Shown here in pieces: positions 27,616-36,153 of a stretch of 64,000 nucleotides of DNA. The notes under the pieces were generated by a model. It saw only the letters and a list, made by a program, of their open reading frames with translations. It made no database searches and was not told the origin of the DNA. A program made the position numbers and the translations under genes. The stretch is from RI-153 sp963721725 (GTDB lineage Bacteria > Chloroflexota > Anaerolineae > Caldilineales > Caldilineaceae). Within the stretch, counting starts at the first letter, position 1, and each line of letters starts with the position of its first letter. Location of the stretch: contig CAVRLX010000019.1 in NCBI GenBank assembly GCA_963721725.1, positions 62,001 through 126,000 of the forward strand, in the 5' to 3' direction.

Positions 27616-29631
27616 TTACCCAGCCAGCTTGCTCCACTGCTCCATTTGCGCTTCAAGCGCAGTTTGGGCTGCGGCATAGTCGGCGCTCAACTTTTGGATG
27701 GCGTTGAGATCTTGGCGCTGGCTGGCGGCGGCCAGCGCTTCTTCGATTTCGGGCAGCTTTTGCTCCAGCCGGTGGATCTTCTCTTCCAGGGCGGATAGCT
27801 CTTGGACACGGCGGCGCTCCTCGGCACGCTGGGCGCGGTCGCCGCGGCCATCTTCCTGTCGGACAGCGGCGCGCTGTTCGACAACCTGCACGCGAGCCTG
27901 CTCCTGGGCTTGGGCACGCAGCGCCAGATGCTCTTGATAGGAAAAAGGCGTGATGTGCAACTGCCCGTCGCGCAGATCCCAGACCTGGGTTGCCAGCCGG
28001 TCAATAATGTAGCGGTCATGCGAAACCAACAGAATCGAGCCGTCGAAGTTCTCCAACACCTCTTGCAAAATCTCCTGAGCCGGAATATCAAGGTGATTGG
28101 TCGGCTCGTCGAGGAGGAGCAAGTTGGCCCCCTCCAATGCCAGAATCGCCAGGGCCAGACGGGCGCGCTCGCCACCGCTCAACATGCTCACCTTTTTGTA
28201 GACATCGTCGCCGCGGAAGAGATATTGGGCCAAGTAGCTGCGCGCTGGCCCCAGCATCAAATTTTTGTGATCAAGCAGTTCATTTAAGACTGTATTTTCT
28301 GGGTTGAAAGTGTTGTGAGATCGGGCAAAGTAGCCAACCTTGAGACTGGCCCCAAACTCGATCTTGCCAGCCAACGGTGGAATCTGCTCCATGAGCGTGC
28401 GCAAAAAGGTGCTTTTGCCCACGCCGTTGGGGCCGATCAGTGCCGCACATTCACCGCGGTGCAGTTCAATGGGATCCGCTTCAAAGAGCGGCGTGCCAGG
28501 ATAGCCAACGGTGAGTTTGCTGGTACGAAGGACAATTTTACCGCTGCGCAGCTTGCTGTTCAGGCGCAAATTCAGTGACGGCGGGCGCTGGACAGGACTG
28601 CTCAGGCTTTTGATATGCCCTTCCACATCCATTACGCTCCATTTGCTGCTGGAGATGTCCACCTCGTCCATCACCTGCCCCCAGTTTTTGCTGTTGAGCA
28701 AGTGCAGCCCGCCAGCCTCCACCACTTTGACCTCGCGGATCAGCCGTTGTAGCCGCCCTTTCGCCATGTTGCTGGTGCTATCCCGCGCAATGTTGCGTTT
28801 GACGTAATCGAGTTCCTTAAGAAACTTCTCGCGAATGGTCTCAAACTCGTTTTCGCGCAGTGCCCAGCGCTCCTGGCGTTGCAGCACATAGGCGCTGTAG
28901 TTGCCGCGGTATTCCTCCATGCCCGTGCGGCTCATCTCCCAGATGCGGTTGACCACGCGGTCGAGGAAATAGCGATCATGCGAGACGATGAGCAGTGTGC
29001 CTTCCCACAGGCGCAGTGTGCTTTCCAGCCATTCAATCGCATCTACATCGAGATGATTGGTCGGCTCATCCAGGATCAAAAGATCAGGACGTTCCAAGAG
29101 CAGACGCCCCAACAGCGCGCGGGTTTTCTGTCCGCCGCTCAGGTGACTCAGCGGCGTGTCGAGATCGTCGCGGCCAAAGCCCAGCCCCTGTAAGACCTGA
29201 TTAATGCGCACTTCGTAGTCATAGCCGCCAGCCCGTTCAAAGGCTTCTTGCGTATGGCTATATTGAGAAAAGAGATCGTCGGAAGCATCCCCAGCGGCCA
29301 TCTGATGCTCCAGGCTGCGCAACTGCGCTTCCTGGGCTTTGATCTCCTTAAAGACGGTGAGCATCTCGGCGTAGATGGTATTTTCGCGGCCGGCAAAGGC
29401 CTCCATGGCCTCTTGGCGCAGATACCCAATCGTGGAGCCACGCGACACCGACAACGAACCCCCTGAAGGGGCATCGAGACCGGCCAGGATGCGCAGCAAC
29501 GTGGTTTTGCCCACGCCGTTTGGCCCCACAAGGCCGATTTTACCTTCGTTGGGGATGGCAGCGTTGATGCCCACAAAGACATCAAAATCACCGTAGGATT
29601 GGGTCAGGTTGGAAATAGTTAAAATAGACAT
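27616..29631 (-). CDS. ABC-F family ATPase
   Basis: A 671-residue soluble protein with two ABC domains in tandem and no membrane segment. Walker A motifs are GPNGVGKTT (first) and GPNGVGKST (second); both signatures (LSGGQKTR and LSGGERAR) and both Walker B motifs end in DEPTNHLD, the hallmark of ABC-F proteins. A linker of about 80 residues joins the domains, and a charged coiled coil (VVEQRAAVRQEDGRGDRAQ region) forms the C-terminus, as in Uup/YfmR-like members. Such proteins act on the ribosome E site to relieve stalling or give antibiotic protection. Which of these it does cannot be told. Confidence 0.93.
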   Translation of the reverse strand: MSILTISNLTQSYGDFDVFVGINAAIPNEGKIGLVGPNGVGKTTLLRILAGLDAPSGGSLSVSRGSTIGYLRQEAMEAFAGRENTIYAEMLTVFKEIKAQEAQLRSLEHQMAAGDASDDLFSQYSHTQEAFERAGGYDYEVRINQVLQGLGFGRDDLDTPLSHLSGGQKTRALLGRLLLERPDLLILDEPTNHLDVDAIEWLESTLRLWEGTLLIVSHDRYFLDRVVNRIWEMSRTGMEEYRGNYSAYVLQRQERWALRENEFETIREKFLKELDYVKRNIARDSTSNMAKGRLQRLIREVKVVEAGGLHLLNSKNWGQVMDEVDISSSKWSVMDVEGHIKSLSSPVQRPPSLNLRLNSKLRSGKIVLRTSKLTVGYPGTPLFEADPIELHRGECAALIGPNGVGKSTFLRTLMEQIPPLAGKIEFGASLKVGYFARSHNTFNPENTVLNELLDHKNLMLGPARSYLAQYLFRGDDVYKKVSMLSGGERARLALAILALEGANLLLLDEPTNHLDIPAQEILQEVLENFDGSILLVSHDRYIIDRLATQVWDLRDGQLHITPFSYQEHLALRAQAQEQARVQVVEQRAAVRQEDGRGDRAQRAEERRRVQELSALEEKIHRLEQKLPEIEEALAAASQRQDLNAIQKLSADYAAAQTALEAQMEQWSKLAG

Positions 29632-29819
29632 AGGTTAAGTCTTATCGAATAAAGGTACGTAACGCTGGATTCAAAGCTTCTATTTCACCGCAAAGCCGCA
29701 AAGAAAGCAAAGATTCGCCCGCGTAGATTCACAGCTTCATCCAGAATCACCATAAACGGGGAGGCGCAGAGGGGCAGAGACGTAAGGAGGAATTTCCTCT
29801 CCGCGTCTCCGCGTTAAAA

Positions 29820-31085
29820 TTACACATAGCGGAAACGGCGTACGCCCAGCGCAAAGAAAATCGCGCCCGCGGCCACCAACACGCCGATCTCCGGTAGCAC
29901 ATCCACAAAGCCGCGGTTGAACCACATGAGATCATGGAAGGCGTTCATGGCCCAAGAGACGGGCGAAATGTAACTCACCGTGCGCATGAAATCCGGCACG
30001 ATCTCCAGCGGCCACCATGCGCCGCCCAGCGGAGCCAACGAGAGCGCTAACAGACGGGCGATGCCGTCGGCCTGTGCTTCGCTTTGGACGTGTGGCGCAA
30101 TGGCAAAGGCGAGGCCGGTGACACATAAGGTAAAGGCGATCATCACCAGCAAGATCAGCAACGGGCTGTCGCCAAAATCCAGCCCCACGATTAAGCCCAC
30201 CGCAAAGACCACCAAAAATTGGATCATACCCAGGGTGAAATAGGTCAGCACCTTGCCGCCCAAAATTTGAGCGCGCGACAAGGGCAACGCCACCAGCCGT
30301 TGCAGCGTCCATTGGTTGCGTTCGCGCAGCAGCACCGCCATCCCCCCCAATACAGTGAACATGACATACATAGCCCCCATGCCCGGCACAGATTGACCAA
30401 AGCCCTGGTCCACCTGCACAGTGTCATCCTGGCCGCGGGTCAGTGTATAGCGCACAGCGTCTGGTCGCCCTTCTAGGCGAATGTGGGCGTCCTCATAAAT
30501 TCGCCGCACAAGATCATCGCGAAAGCCGCCAATCAGGGGTGACAACCCAGTCTGCGCGGCTAACGCATCCAGAAGCGCGCCGCTGGTGGCCGCCGTGAGC
30601 GAAGCGGTGTTGACCTGTTGTAACACAGCTTCAATGGTCTGCTCCACGGCGTTGGGCAGGGTAACATCGCCTGTGGCATAGAACTCAAGTTGGGCGGGCG
30701 AGAAGTTGCGCAGCGCGTCGCCGTAGCCCGCCGGGATCACAAGCAGGGCCGTGCTGACTTCGCTGCGGGCGCGCTCAATGGCGCGCGCCTGGGTCAGCGC
30801 TTCGTCGCCCAGGCGGCAAAAGTCATCGGCGTCATTATCAAACGGGCAGAGCAGCAACGTCTCATTGGCGGCGCGGATCTCGTCCACCAGCGTGGCTGAT
30901 TGGGGTGTGTCGTCCAGATCGACGATATCCACGCGCACACGGACCGGGCCATCATCGCCGCCGCCAAAAGCCCAGCCCAAGACCAGGGTAAAGGCCAGCG
31001 GAAGCGCTATCAGCCCAACTAGGTTGCCGCGCTCGGCAAAGAAGATGCGCAGATCGTTAAGGGTAATGGTCAGGAGTGCGTTCAT
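29820..31085 (-). CDS. ABC-2 type exporter permease (second of pair)
   Basis: A 421-residue membrane protein with one N-terminal membrane helix (LVGLIALPLAFTLVLGW), a large extracytoplasmic loop of about 200 residues and five helices in the C-terminal half (from MFTVLGGMAVLL onward), the layout of ABC2_membrane_3. RNQWTLQRLVALPLSRAQI is the typical cytoplasmic elbow. I use MNALL at 31085. It is downstream of a second, similar permease and an ATPase gene on the same strand; the three would form an export complex for a drug, lipid or polymer. Confidence 0.88.
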   Translation of the reverse strand: MNALLTITLNDLRIFFAERGNLVGLIALPLAFTLVLGWAFGGGDDGPVRVRVDIVDLDDTPQSATLVDEIRAANETLLLCPFDNDADDFCRLGDEALTQARAIERARSEVSTALLVIPAGYGDALRNFSPAQLEFYATGDVTLPNAVEQTIEAVLQQVNTASLTAATSGALLDALAAQTGLSPLIGGFRDDLVRRIYEDAHIRLEGRPDAVRYTLTRGQDDTVQVDQGFGQSVPGMGAMYVMFTVLGGMAVLLRERNQWTLQRLVALPLSRAQILGGKVLTYFTLGMIQFLVVFAVGLIVGLDFGDSPLLILLVMIAFTLCVTGLAFAIAPHVQSEAQADGIARLLALSLAPLGGAWWPLEIVPDFMRTVSYISPVSWAMNAFHDLMWFNRGFVDVLPEIGVLVAAGAIFFALGVRRFRYV

Positions 31086-31116
31086 GGGTATCGATTCCAA
31101 AAGTGTTGGTGAAAGG

Positions 31117-31177
31117 GACGATGGACGAAAGACGATGGATGAACGTAGACTTCGTCCATCGTCTTTCGTCCATCGTC
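31117..31177. repeat. 27-bp stem hairpin between the two permease genes
   Basis: Arms 31117-31143 and 31151-31177 pair at 26 of 27 positions. Each arm is a tandem pair of GACGATGGACGAA-like words. It lies between two genes of one operon. Confidence 0.75.
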
Positions 31178-31181
31178 TCTC

Positions 31182-32804
31182 CTACAAGTCCAGCCGACGG
31201 CGAAAGAGCATTGTGCCGATGATAAACGTGCCGATCCCAACGCCAAAGAGAACAAGTAGCGGCGTCGCCAGGGTGTCGATCTCCCCTGTGGAGACCCGTC
31301 GCAGCGCTTCGGACCCCCACCAGACTGGGGAGAGGCCAGCAATAGAGGGTGGCAGGCGGAAGCCAAAGGAGCCGCCCAACGCCCCCATTGTGGAAGCCAC
31401 CATCGGCCCAAAGAATTGCACTTGCGCAGAGTTCTTCGCCAGCCCCACCACCAGCACGCCCAGCCCTGATACAAAGAGGGCAATGCCCACAATCACAGCC
31501 AGCAACGCAGGGATATTTGTGCCCCAAATGAAGCTGGGTTTGCCCTCAACTATACTGGCAATCACAGTAAACGAGGTCAAGAGGATCACCAGTTGGGCGG
31601 TGACCACTACAAGATTGCCCAATAGTTTCCCGGCCAGGATGAAGCTGCGCGGCGTGGGCGAGGCCACCAGCCGTTGCAGCGTCCAGTTATCCTGCTCGGC
31701 ATAGATGGAGTTGATGCCAAAAATGCCTGTGAACATGGCGAAAAAGATGGCCTGGGCCGAGCCAAGCAAGATCATAATAAATGCGAACGAACTCTGCGTC
31801 TGCAAAGGATCGAGCGGCTCCTGGTGCAGGGTGATGTTGCCCGCGCCAGGGGTCATGAGGCAGGCCAGCGGGTCGAGGATCGAAGCGTCCAGGCTTTGGA
31901 TGCCATTGGTGAGCAGAGTGGGGTCCAGGCTGCTGAGGTTGAGATTGGTCAAGCTGTTGACGTTGAAGGCTGCGAGCAATCTATCGACGGAGACCGCCAG
32001 CATCGAATCCAGGGCCACGCTTGTGCGCTGAAGTTGGTTGACAATGCCCTCGACCACGGCACGCACAATACTGGCCGAAATAGGCCGCCCGGCATTGGCG
32101 TAGACCTCCACGGCGGCTGCGCCCTCTTGAGGATTGGTCACGGTATTGGTCACTGGGTCGGCAAGGGCAAAGCTGGGCATGAGGCCAGTGCTGAAGCCCG
32201 CCGGGATGATCACCGCTGCCACGTAATCGCCCCGATCCACGGCGGCGCGGGCCACAGCGGCATCGTCCACTTTCACGGCGGCAAAGAGATTGTCCAGCGT
32301 GCCACTAAAACCGCTGTCGGCGGTGCTGGTTTCCACCAACGGGCAGGTGAGGGCGTTGAAATCTAACCCCGTTGTCGCCGTCGTTGCCGTGGTCGCCGTG
32401 ACACTTTCCGAAAGGAGCATCCCGGCCAGGGTATCGCCCAAGTTGAACGAAGCATTGCTCGCTTGCAAGGGGGTGTCGCTCACCGTGAGATTGGGATTCA
32501 GGCGAAGTTGTTCGCCCAGGTTAATCGTCTGCCCGCCAATGGCAAACTCCAGATCGTCCAGGGAGGGCATTTCGCCATCGTCGCTGGGAATCTGATCGGC
32601 CAGATTAAAGCCTTCGTCAAGATTGACCACGGCAATCGGCATATCGGCAAAGCTGGTTGAGCCGCTGCCGCTGCCCAATCCGCCAAAGACCAACCCCATA
32701 ATTGTGGAAAGCACAATCGGCGTCAGAAACATGATCAGGATCAGGTTGCGGTCGCGAAAGGTGGTATAGAGTTCTTTCCAAGTGATGGTGAGAATTTTGG
32801 ACAT
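31182..32804 (-). CDS. ABC-2 type exporter permease (first of pair)
   Basis: A 540-residue permease with one N-terminal membrane helix (LILIMFLTPIVLSTIMGLVF), an extracytoplasmic domain of about 330 residues and five C-terminal membrane helices; DNWTLQRLVASPTPRSFI is the elbow segment. The extracytoplasmic loop is larger than in its neighbour and contains a short TATTATTATT run. It comes after the ATPase gene, separated by about 110 bases with short repeated words (ATCTTTGC). Family assignment is good; the exported substrate is unknown. Confidence 0.88.
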   Translation of the reverse strand: MSKILTITWKELYTTFRDRNLILIMFLTPIVLSTIMGLVFGGLGSGSGSTSFADMPIAVVNLDEGFNLADQIPSDDGEMPSLDDLEFAIGGQTINLGEQLRLNPNLTVSDTPLQASNASFNLGDTLAGMLLSESVTATTATTATTGLDFNALTCPLVETSTADSGFSGTLDNLFAAVKVDDAAVARAAVDRGDYVAAVIIPAGFSTGLMPSFALADPVTNTVTNPQEGAAAVEVYANAGRPISASIVRAVVEGIVNQLQRTSVALDSMLAVSVDRLLAAFNVNSLTNLNLSSLDPTLLTNGIQSLDASILDPLACLMTPGAGNITLHQEPLDPLQTQSSFAFIMILLGSAQAIFFAMFTGIFGINSIYAEQDNWTLQRLVASPTPRSFILAGKLLGNLVVVTAQLVILLTSFTVIASIVEGKPSFIWGTNIPALLAVIVGIALFVSGLGVLVVGLAKNSAQVQFFGPMVASTMGALGGSFGFRLPPSIAGLSPVWWGSEALRRVSTGEIDTLATPLLVLFGVGIGTFIIGTMLFRRRLDL

Positions 32805-32917
32805 GGGCTAAGCCTAATGCGTGATGCGAAAAGTTTTTTGAGCCGCAGATTACGCAGATTTTTCTGGTGAAATCTTTGCGATCTTTGCTTCTTTGCGGTG
32901 AAGTCTTCCCCAAAAAC

Positions 32918-33922
32918 TCAGTCGCGCAGGGCGCGCCCGGTGAGGGCGAGAAAGACCGCTTCTAGATCCGGCTCGCGGATCTCCACAGCGTGGATCTCCA
33001 CGCCGGCCCGATCCAGCAAGTTGATCAGCGCGGGGAGAACGCTTTGGCCGTGGGCCGCAAAAGTCGTGATCTGGGCTGGCTTGGGCTGGCCGTTGCCCTC
33101 GCCCAACGCTTCCGCCGGGGTATAGAGCGCTTTGCTCACGCCGGGAATGCGCGCCGGGATCTGTTGCAACAGAGCGGCGTCCACATGCTGCGCGCCCACG
33201 CTAAAGTCCAGCCGATCTTCTTCGCCCACACGCCGGGTCAACTCTGCCTGTGTGCCCAGCGCGATGACCTCGCCGTGGTCGATAATGCCCACGCGGTCGC
33301 TGAGTTCCTGGGCCTCTTCCATAAGGTGGGTGGTATACAGCACGGTGATGCCCTGTTCATCGCGCAGGTGTTTGACTGTGTCCAAGATGCGGCGGCGGCT
33401 CTGGGGATCGATGCCCACCGTGGGTTCATCCATATAGACCAGCCGCGGCCTGTGCAGCAGCCCGACACCGATGTTCACACGCCGTTTCATGCCGCCAGAG
33501 AAGGTGTCGATGCGGTCATGCTGGCGATCACGCAGATCCAAAAAGATCAGCACTTCATCAACACGGTGGTTGAGATCTTTGCCGCCCATGCCGTACATCT
33601 TGCCAAAGAAGGCCAAATTTTGGCGGGCGCTCAGTTGGGGATAGAGGGCGATCTCCTGGGGGACAAAGCCCATGAGTTTTTTGGCGGCAATCGGCTCTTG
33701 GGTAATCGAGTGACCACCGATCCAGGCATCGCCTGCGGTAGGTTGCAGCAGCCCGCTGATCATGGAAATGGTTGTCGTCTTGCCGGCACCATTTGGCCCC
33801 AGCAGGCTAAAGATTTCGCCGGTTTGGATCTCCAGGTCCACGCCTTTGACGGCCTCGATGGTTGAGCCGTCGGCGCGGCGAAACGATTTGCGCAAATTCT
33901 CAGTTCGCACCATAAGCGTCAT
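32918..33922 (-). CDS. ABC-2 exporter ATP-binding protein
   Basis: A 334-residue ATPase of the CcmA/DrrA type. Walker A GPNGAGKTTT, signature FSGGMKRRVNIGVGLLH, Walker B LVYMDEPTVGID and the switch His in YTTHLMEE are all present. After about residue 220 there is an extra domain of roughly 110 residues that ends in VFLALTGRALRD, common in this subfamily. It is first in the minus-strand operon with two ABC-2 permeases and would power export. ATG at 33922 is used; a second ATG lies three codons later. Confidence 0.92.
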   Translation of the reverse strand: MTLMVRTENLRKSFRRADGSTIEAVKGVDLEIQTGEIFSLLGPNGAGKTTTISMISGLLQPTAGDAWIGGHSITQEPIAAKKLMGFVPQEIALYPQLSARQNLAFFGKMYGMGGKDLNHRVDEVLIFLDLRDRQHDRIDTFSGGMKRRVNIGVGLLHRPRLVYMDEPTVGIDPQSRRRILDTVKHLRDEQGITVLYTTHLMEEAQELSDRVGIIDHGEVIALGTQAELTRRVGEEDRLDFSVGAQHVDAALLQQIPARIPGVSKALYTPAEALGEGNGQPKPAQITTFAAHGQSVLPALINLLDRAGVEIHAVEIREPDLEAVFLALTGRALRD

Positions 33923-33956
33923 GTTAAATTTACCTGACCGTGGGTTTGTTAAAAAT

Positions 33957-34051
33957 CGAGTAACGCTTCAGGTGCGACGCACGGGTCAGGATGGATTCAG
34001 TGTTGTAGCCTAATTCAGACCCGTGCGTCGCATTTGAAGCTGTATAGTTAC
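33957..34051. repeat. Family-1 palindrome, diverged copy d
   Basis: Arms GGTGCGACGCACGGGTC and GACCCGTGCGTCGCA keep the outer half of the family-1 arm but replace ACTCGCCA with ACGGGTC. Both arms changed together, so the stem is preserved by compensatory change. Ends CGTAAC-like / GTTAC are kept. Confidence 0.75.
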
Positions 34052-34076
34052 AAAATCGAAGCGTTTGTAGCGACGT

Positions 34077-34829
34077 TTAGCGACGTATGAAAGACAATAC
34101 GATCTGGAGGGCGGAAAGGATTCCGACCATGACCAGATCAATCAAAAAGGTAAACAAAAAGGCATTGCTCAACATGCGCAGCGGATCAACCAGCCAGTGT
34201 GAAAGGCGGCTGAGCAGTTGCCCCGACTGATCGACGAGTAGATAGAGGACGGCAAAGACCAACACATAGAGCAGAAGCGGCTTCAACGGCTCACGGTCGC
34301 TGCTGCTGGGCATCATGGCGTTGGCGATGACAAAAATGAGATAGGCCCAGAGCAGGCCATCTTCACGGGCATAGAGATCGGCAAAAAGCATAGAGACACC
34401 CTGCACCCAGCCGCTTTCTGTCCACAACTCGCTCAAGTGCTCGGTAGCAAAAACCTCACTGCTGATCCACATCACCAATAGCGATCCTGCAATGAGTGGG
34501 GCCATGCCCACCAAGCTGTCGGCAACTGTCCCGCCGCTGGCGATGCTCACACTGCCCAGTCCGATATACTTCCCCTGCTTTTTAGGCCAGACGCGAAAGT
34601 TACCGGTTTTCAACCCCAACAGCTTTGCCATGAGCCAATGTGCGCCCTCATGCACAACAATGCCGGGCAAGTAGACGAGGAAAAGCACCACCATTGCTAG
34701 ATCCGCCGAACGTGCGAGGAGAAGTACATTTTGCTGGATCAACAGCCCAATGCGGTTACTACACCAAGCCAATGCCAGAAGCAGCAGGCTAAAGCCGAAG
34801 AAGATAAAGAAAGGAGATTCAAGCGACAT
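34077..34829 (-). CDS. Membrane protein with HExxH motif, M50-like
   Basis: A 250-residue integral membrane protein with about six hydrophobic segments. His60-Glu61-Gly-Ala-His64 (IVVHEGAHWLMAKLLGL) lies at the end of a membrane helix, the arrangement of site-2 zinc metalloproteases; many proteins of this sort are annotated as M50-like without proven activity. The third zinc ligand usually lies in a later membrane segment; a candidate Asp is in VADSLVGMAP but the classical NxxPxPxxDG is absent. It may therefore be a divergent protease or an inactive relative. It is downstream of the tpiA terminator and in the same direction. Confidence 0.6.
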   Translation of the reverse strand: MSLESPFFIFFGFSLLLLALAWCSNRIGLLIQQNVLLLARSADLAMVVLFLVYLPGIVVHEGAHWLMAKLLGLKTGNFRVWPKKQGKYIGLGSVSIASGGTVADSLVGMAPLIAGSLLVMWISSEVFATEHLSELWTESGWVQGVSMLFADLYAREDGLLWAYLIFVIANAMMPSSSDREPLKPLLLYVLVFAVLYLLVDQSGQLLSRLSHWLVDPLRMLSNAFLFTFLIDLVMVGILSALQIVLSFIRR

Positions 34830-34850
34830 GGGCAGTCCGGCGGGTGTGAA

Positions 34851-34884
34851 TCAAAAGGCTCCCAGTCCGAGAGGGTGGGAGCCT
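34851..34884 (-). terminator. Intrinsic terminator of the glycolytic operon
   Basis: Minus strand stem AGGCTCCCA / TGGGAGCCT (34884-34876 with 34864-34856) followed by TTTTGA, about 28 bases after the tpiA stop. Confidence 0.8.
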
Positions 34885-34911
34885 AGAAAATCCATTTATC
34901 CAACGCAGAGG

Positions 34912-35676
34912 CTAGGCGTAGAGTTCGTGGGTGATGCGCACCATTTCGCCATAGCTTTCAGCGGTCAGCGCAGCCCCGCCAATCAGCGCGCCGTCGATCT
35001 CTGCTTCTCGCATGATCTCGGCAATGTTGCCCGGTTTGGTGCTGCCGCCATAGAGAACGCGGGTGGCGTCGGCCACGGCATCGCCATAAAGTTCGCGCAC
35101 AGTGGCGCGCACCAGACCGCAGGTTTCGCCCGCCTGGGCTGCCGTGGCCGCCCGCCCAGTGCCAATCGCCCAGATCGGCTCATAGGCGATAATTAACGAA
35201 CTCACCTGTTCGCCGCTGAGGCCAGCCAGCGCAGCGCGCACCTGCCCGCTCACAAAGGATTCAGTTTCGCCCGCTTCGTTTTGGGCCAAACTTTCGCCCA
35301 CGCACAGAATTGGAATGAGGCCGTGGGCCTGTGTCACTTTAATCTTGGCATTAACGCTTTCGTCGGTCTCGCCAAAGTATTGGCGGCGCTCGCTGTGGCC
35401 GATGATCACATACTCCACCAACCCTTCCAGCATCGCTGCGCTGATCTCGCCGGTGTAGGCCCCTTCTTCTTCGCTGTGGACGTTCTGCGCGCCCAGCAAA
35501 ATCGGGATGCTGGCGGCCACAGCCTTCACTGCCGAAATGCAAACAAAGGGCGGACAGATCACACGCTCCACATTGTTGTAATCACAGGCAACATCACAAA
35601 TGGCCCGCGTCAGGGCAATGGCATCGGGGATGGTTTTATTCATCTTCCAGTTTCCAGCCATCATGGGTCTACGCAT
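34912..35676 (-). CDS. tpiA: Triosephosphate isomerase
   Basis: Interconverts dihydroxyacetone phosphate and glyceraldehyde 3-phosphate. From MRRPMMAGNWKMN the protein has 254 residues. Lys11, His94 (in IIGHSERR) and Glu166 (in AYEPIWAIGTG) are the catalytic residues; LYGGSTKPGN closes the phosphate site. Two ATG codons compete: the one at 35676 has GGAG at six bases, while that at 35682 directly abuts the same GGAG, so the first is preferred. It overlaps the end of the preceding unknown gene by 8 bases and is last in the gap-pgk-unknown-tpiA series. Confidence 0.95.
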   Translation of the reverse strand: MRRPMMAGNWKMNKTIPDAIALTRAICDVACDYNNVERVICPPFVCISAVKAVAASIPILLGAQNVHSEEEGAYTGEISAAMLEGLVEYVIIGHSERRQYFGETDESVNAKIKVTQAHGLIPILCVGESLAQNEAGETESFVSGQVRAALAGLSGEQVSSLIIAYEPIWAIGTGRAATAAQAGETCGLVRATVRELYGDAVADATRVLYGGSTKPGNIAEIMREAEIDGALIGGAALTAESYGEMVRITHELYA

Positions 35677-36076
35677 TGTCATCTCCGTGTTCTGGCGCTT
35701 GGCCTGAATTTGTCTCACGCTCATCGGTCTCGGTTTCAGGCGGCGCGTTGATACGCTCCACCTCGGCGGCGTATTCGTCTTCGGTCAGCCAACGCCCGCC
35801 CTCTACATGATGGCGCAACAGTTTGCGCTGGCTGTCGAACCAGAGTTCCACCTCCACTTGGGCGAAACAGCGATTGGCCCCTGTGCCCTGAAGCACTTTG
35901 CGTGTATAGAATGCGGCATCGCTGTCGTCGGATCCGCTGAGGGCGTTGAGCAGATCGACTTGCGCGCTCAGTGGTTCGTTACAGCGCCGGCTGATTACAT
36001 AAATGCTCATCCAGCGCCCGCCGCTGCTGCGTCCGCCGCCGGTGAAGAGAGAGAGAAGTCGTTGAAAAAAGTTCAT
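35669..36076 (-). CDS. Unknown protein between pgk and tpiA
   Basis: A 135-residue protein not recognised. It begins with a short hydrophobic, glycine-rich segment (MNFFQRLLSLFTGGG), has a middle part rich in charged residues with ISRRCNEPLSAQVDLLN and QVEVELWFDSQRKLL, and ends in an acidic low-complexity tail (INAPPETETDERETNSG). ATG at 36076 has GGAG four bases before the last spacer. Its stop overlaps the tpiA start, so it is translationally coupled to glycolytic genes. Whether it has a metabolic role is unknown. Confidence 0.72.
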   Translation of the reverse strand: MNFFQRLLSLFTGGGRSSGGRWMSIYVISRRCNEPLSAQVDLLNALSGSDDSDAAFYTRKVLQGTGANRCFAQVEVELWFDSQRKLLRHHVEGGRWLTEDEYAAEVERINAPPETETDERETNSGQAPEHGDDNA

Positions 36077-36153
36077 GGGACTCCACAAAAAGGTGTGAGT
36101 TGGAGTGTGAGATTGGGGATTACCAAAAGGATAAACTCACCCAATCACCATCA

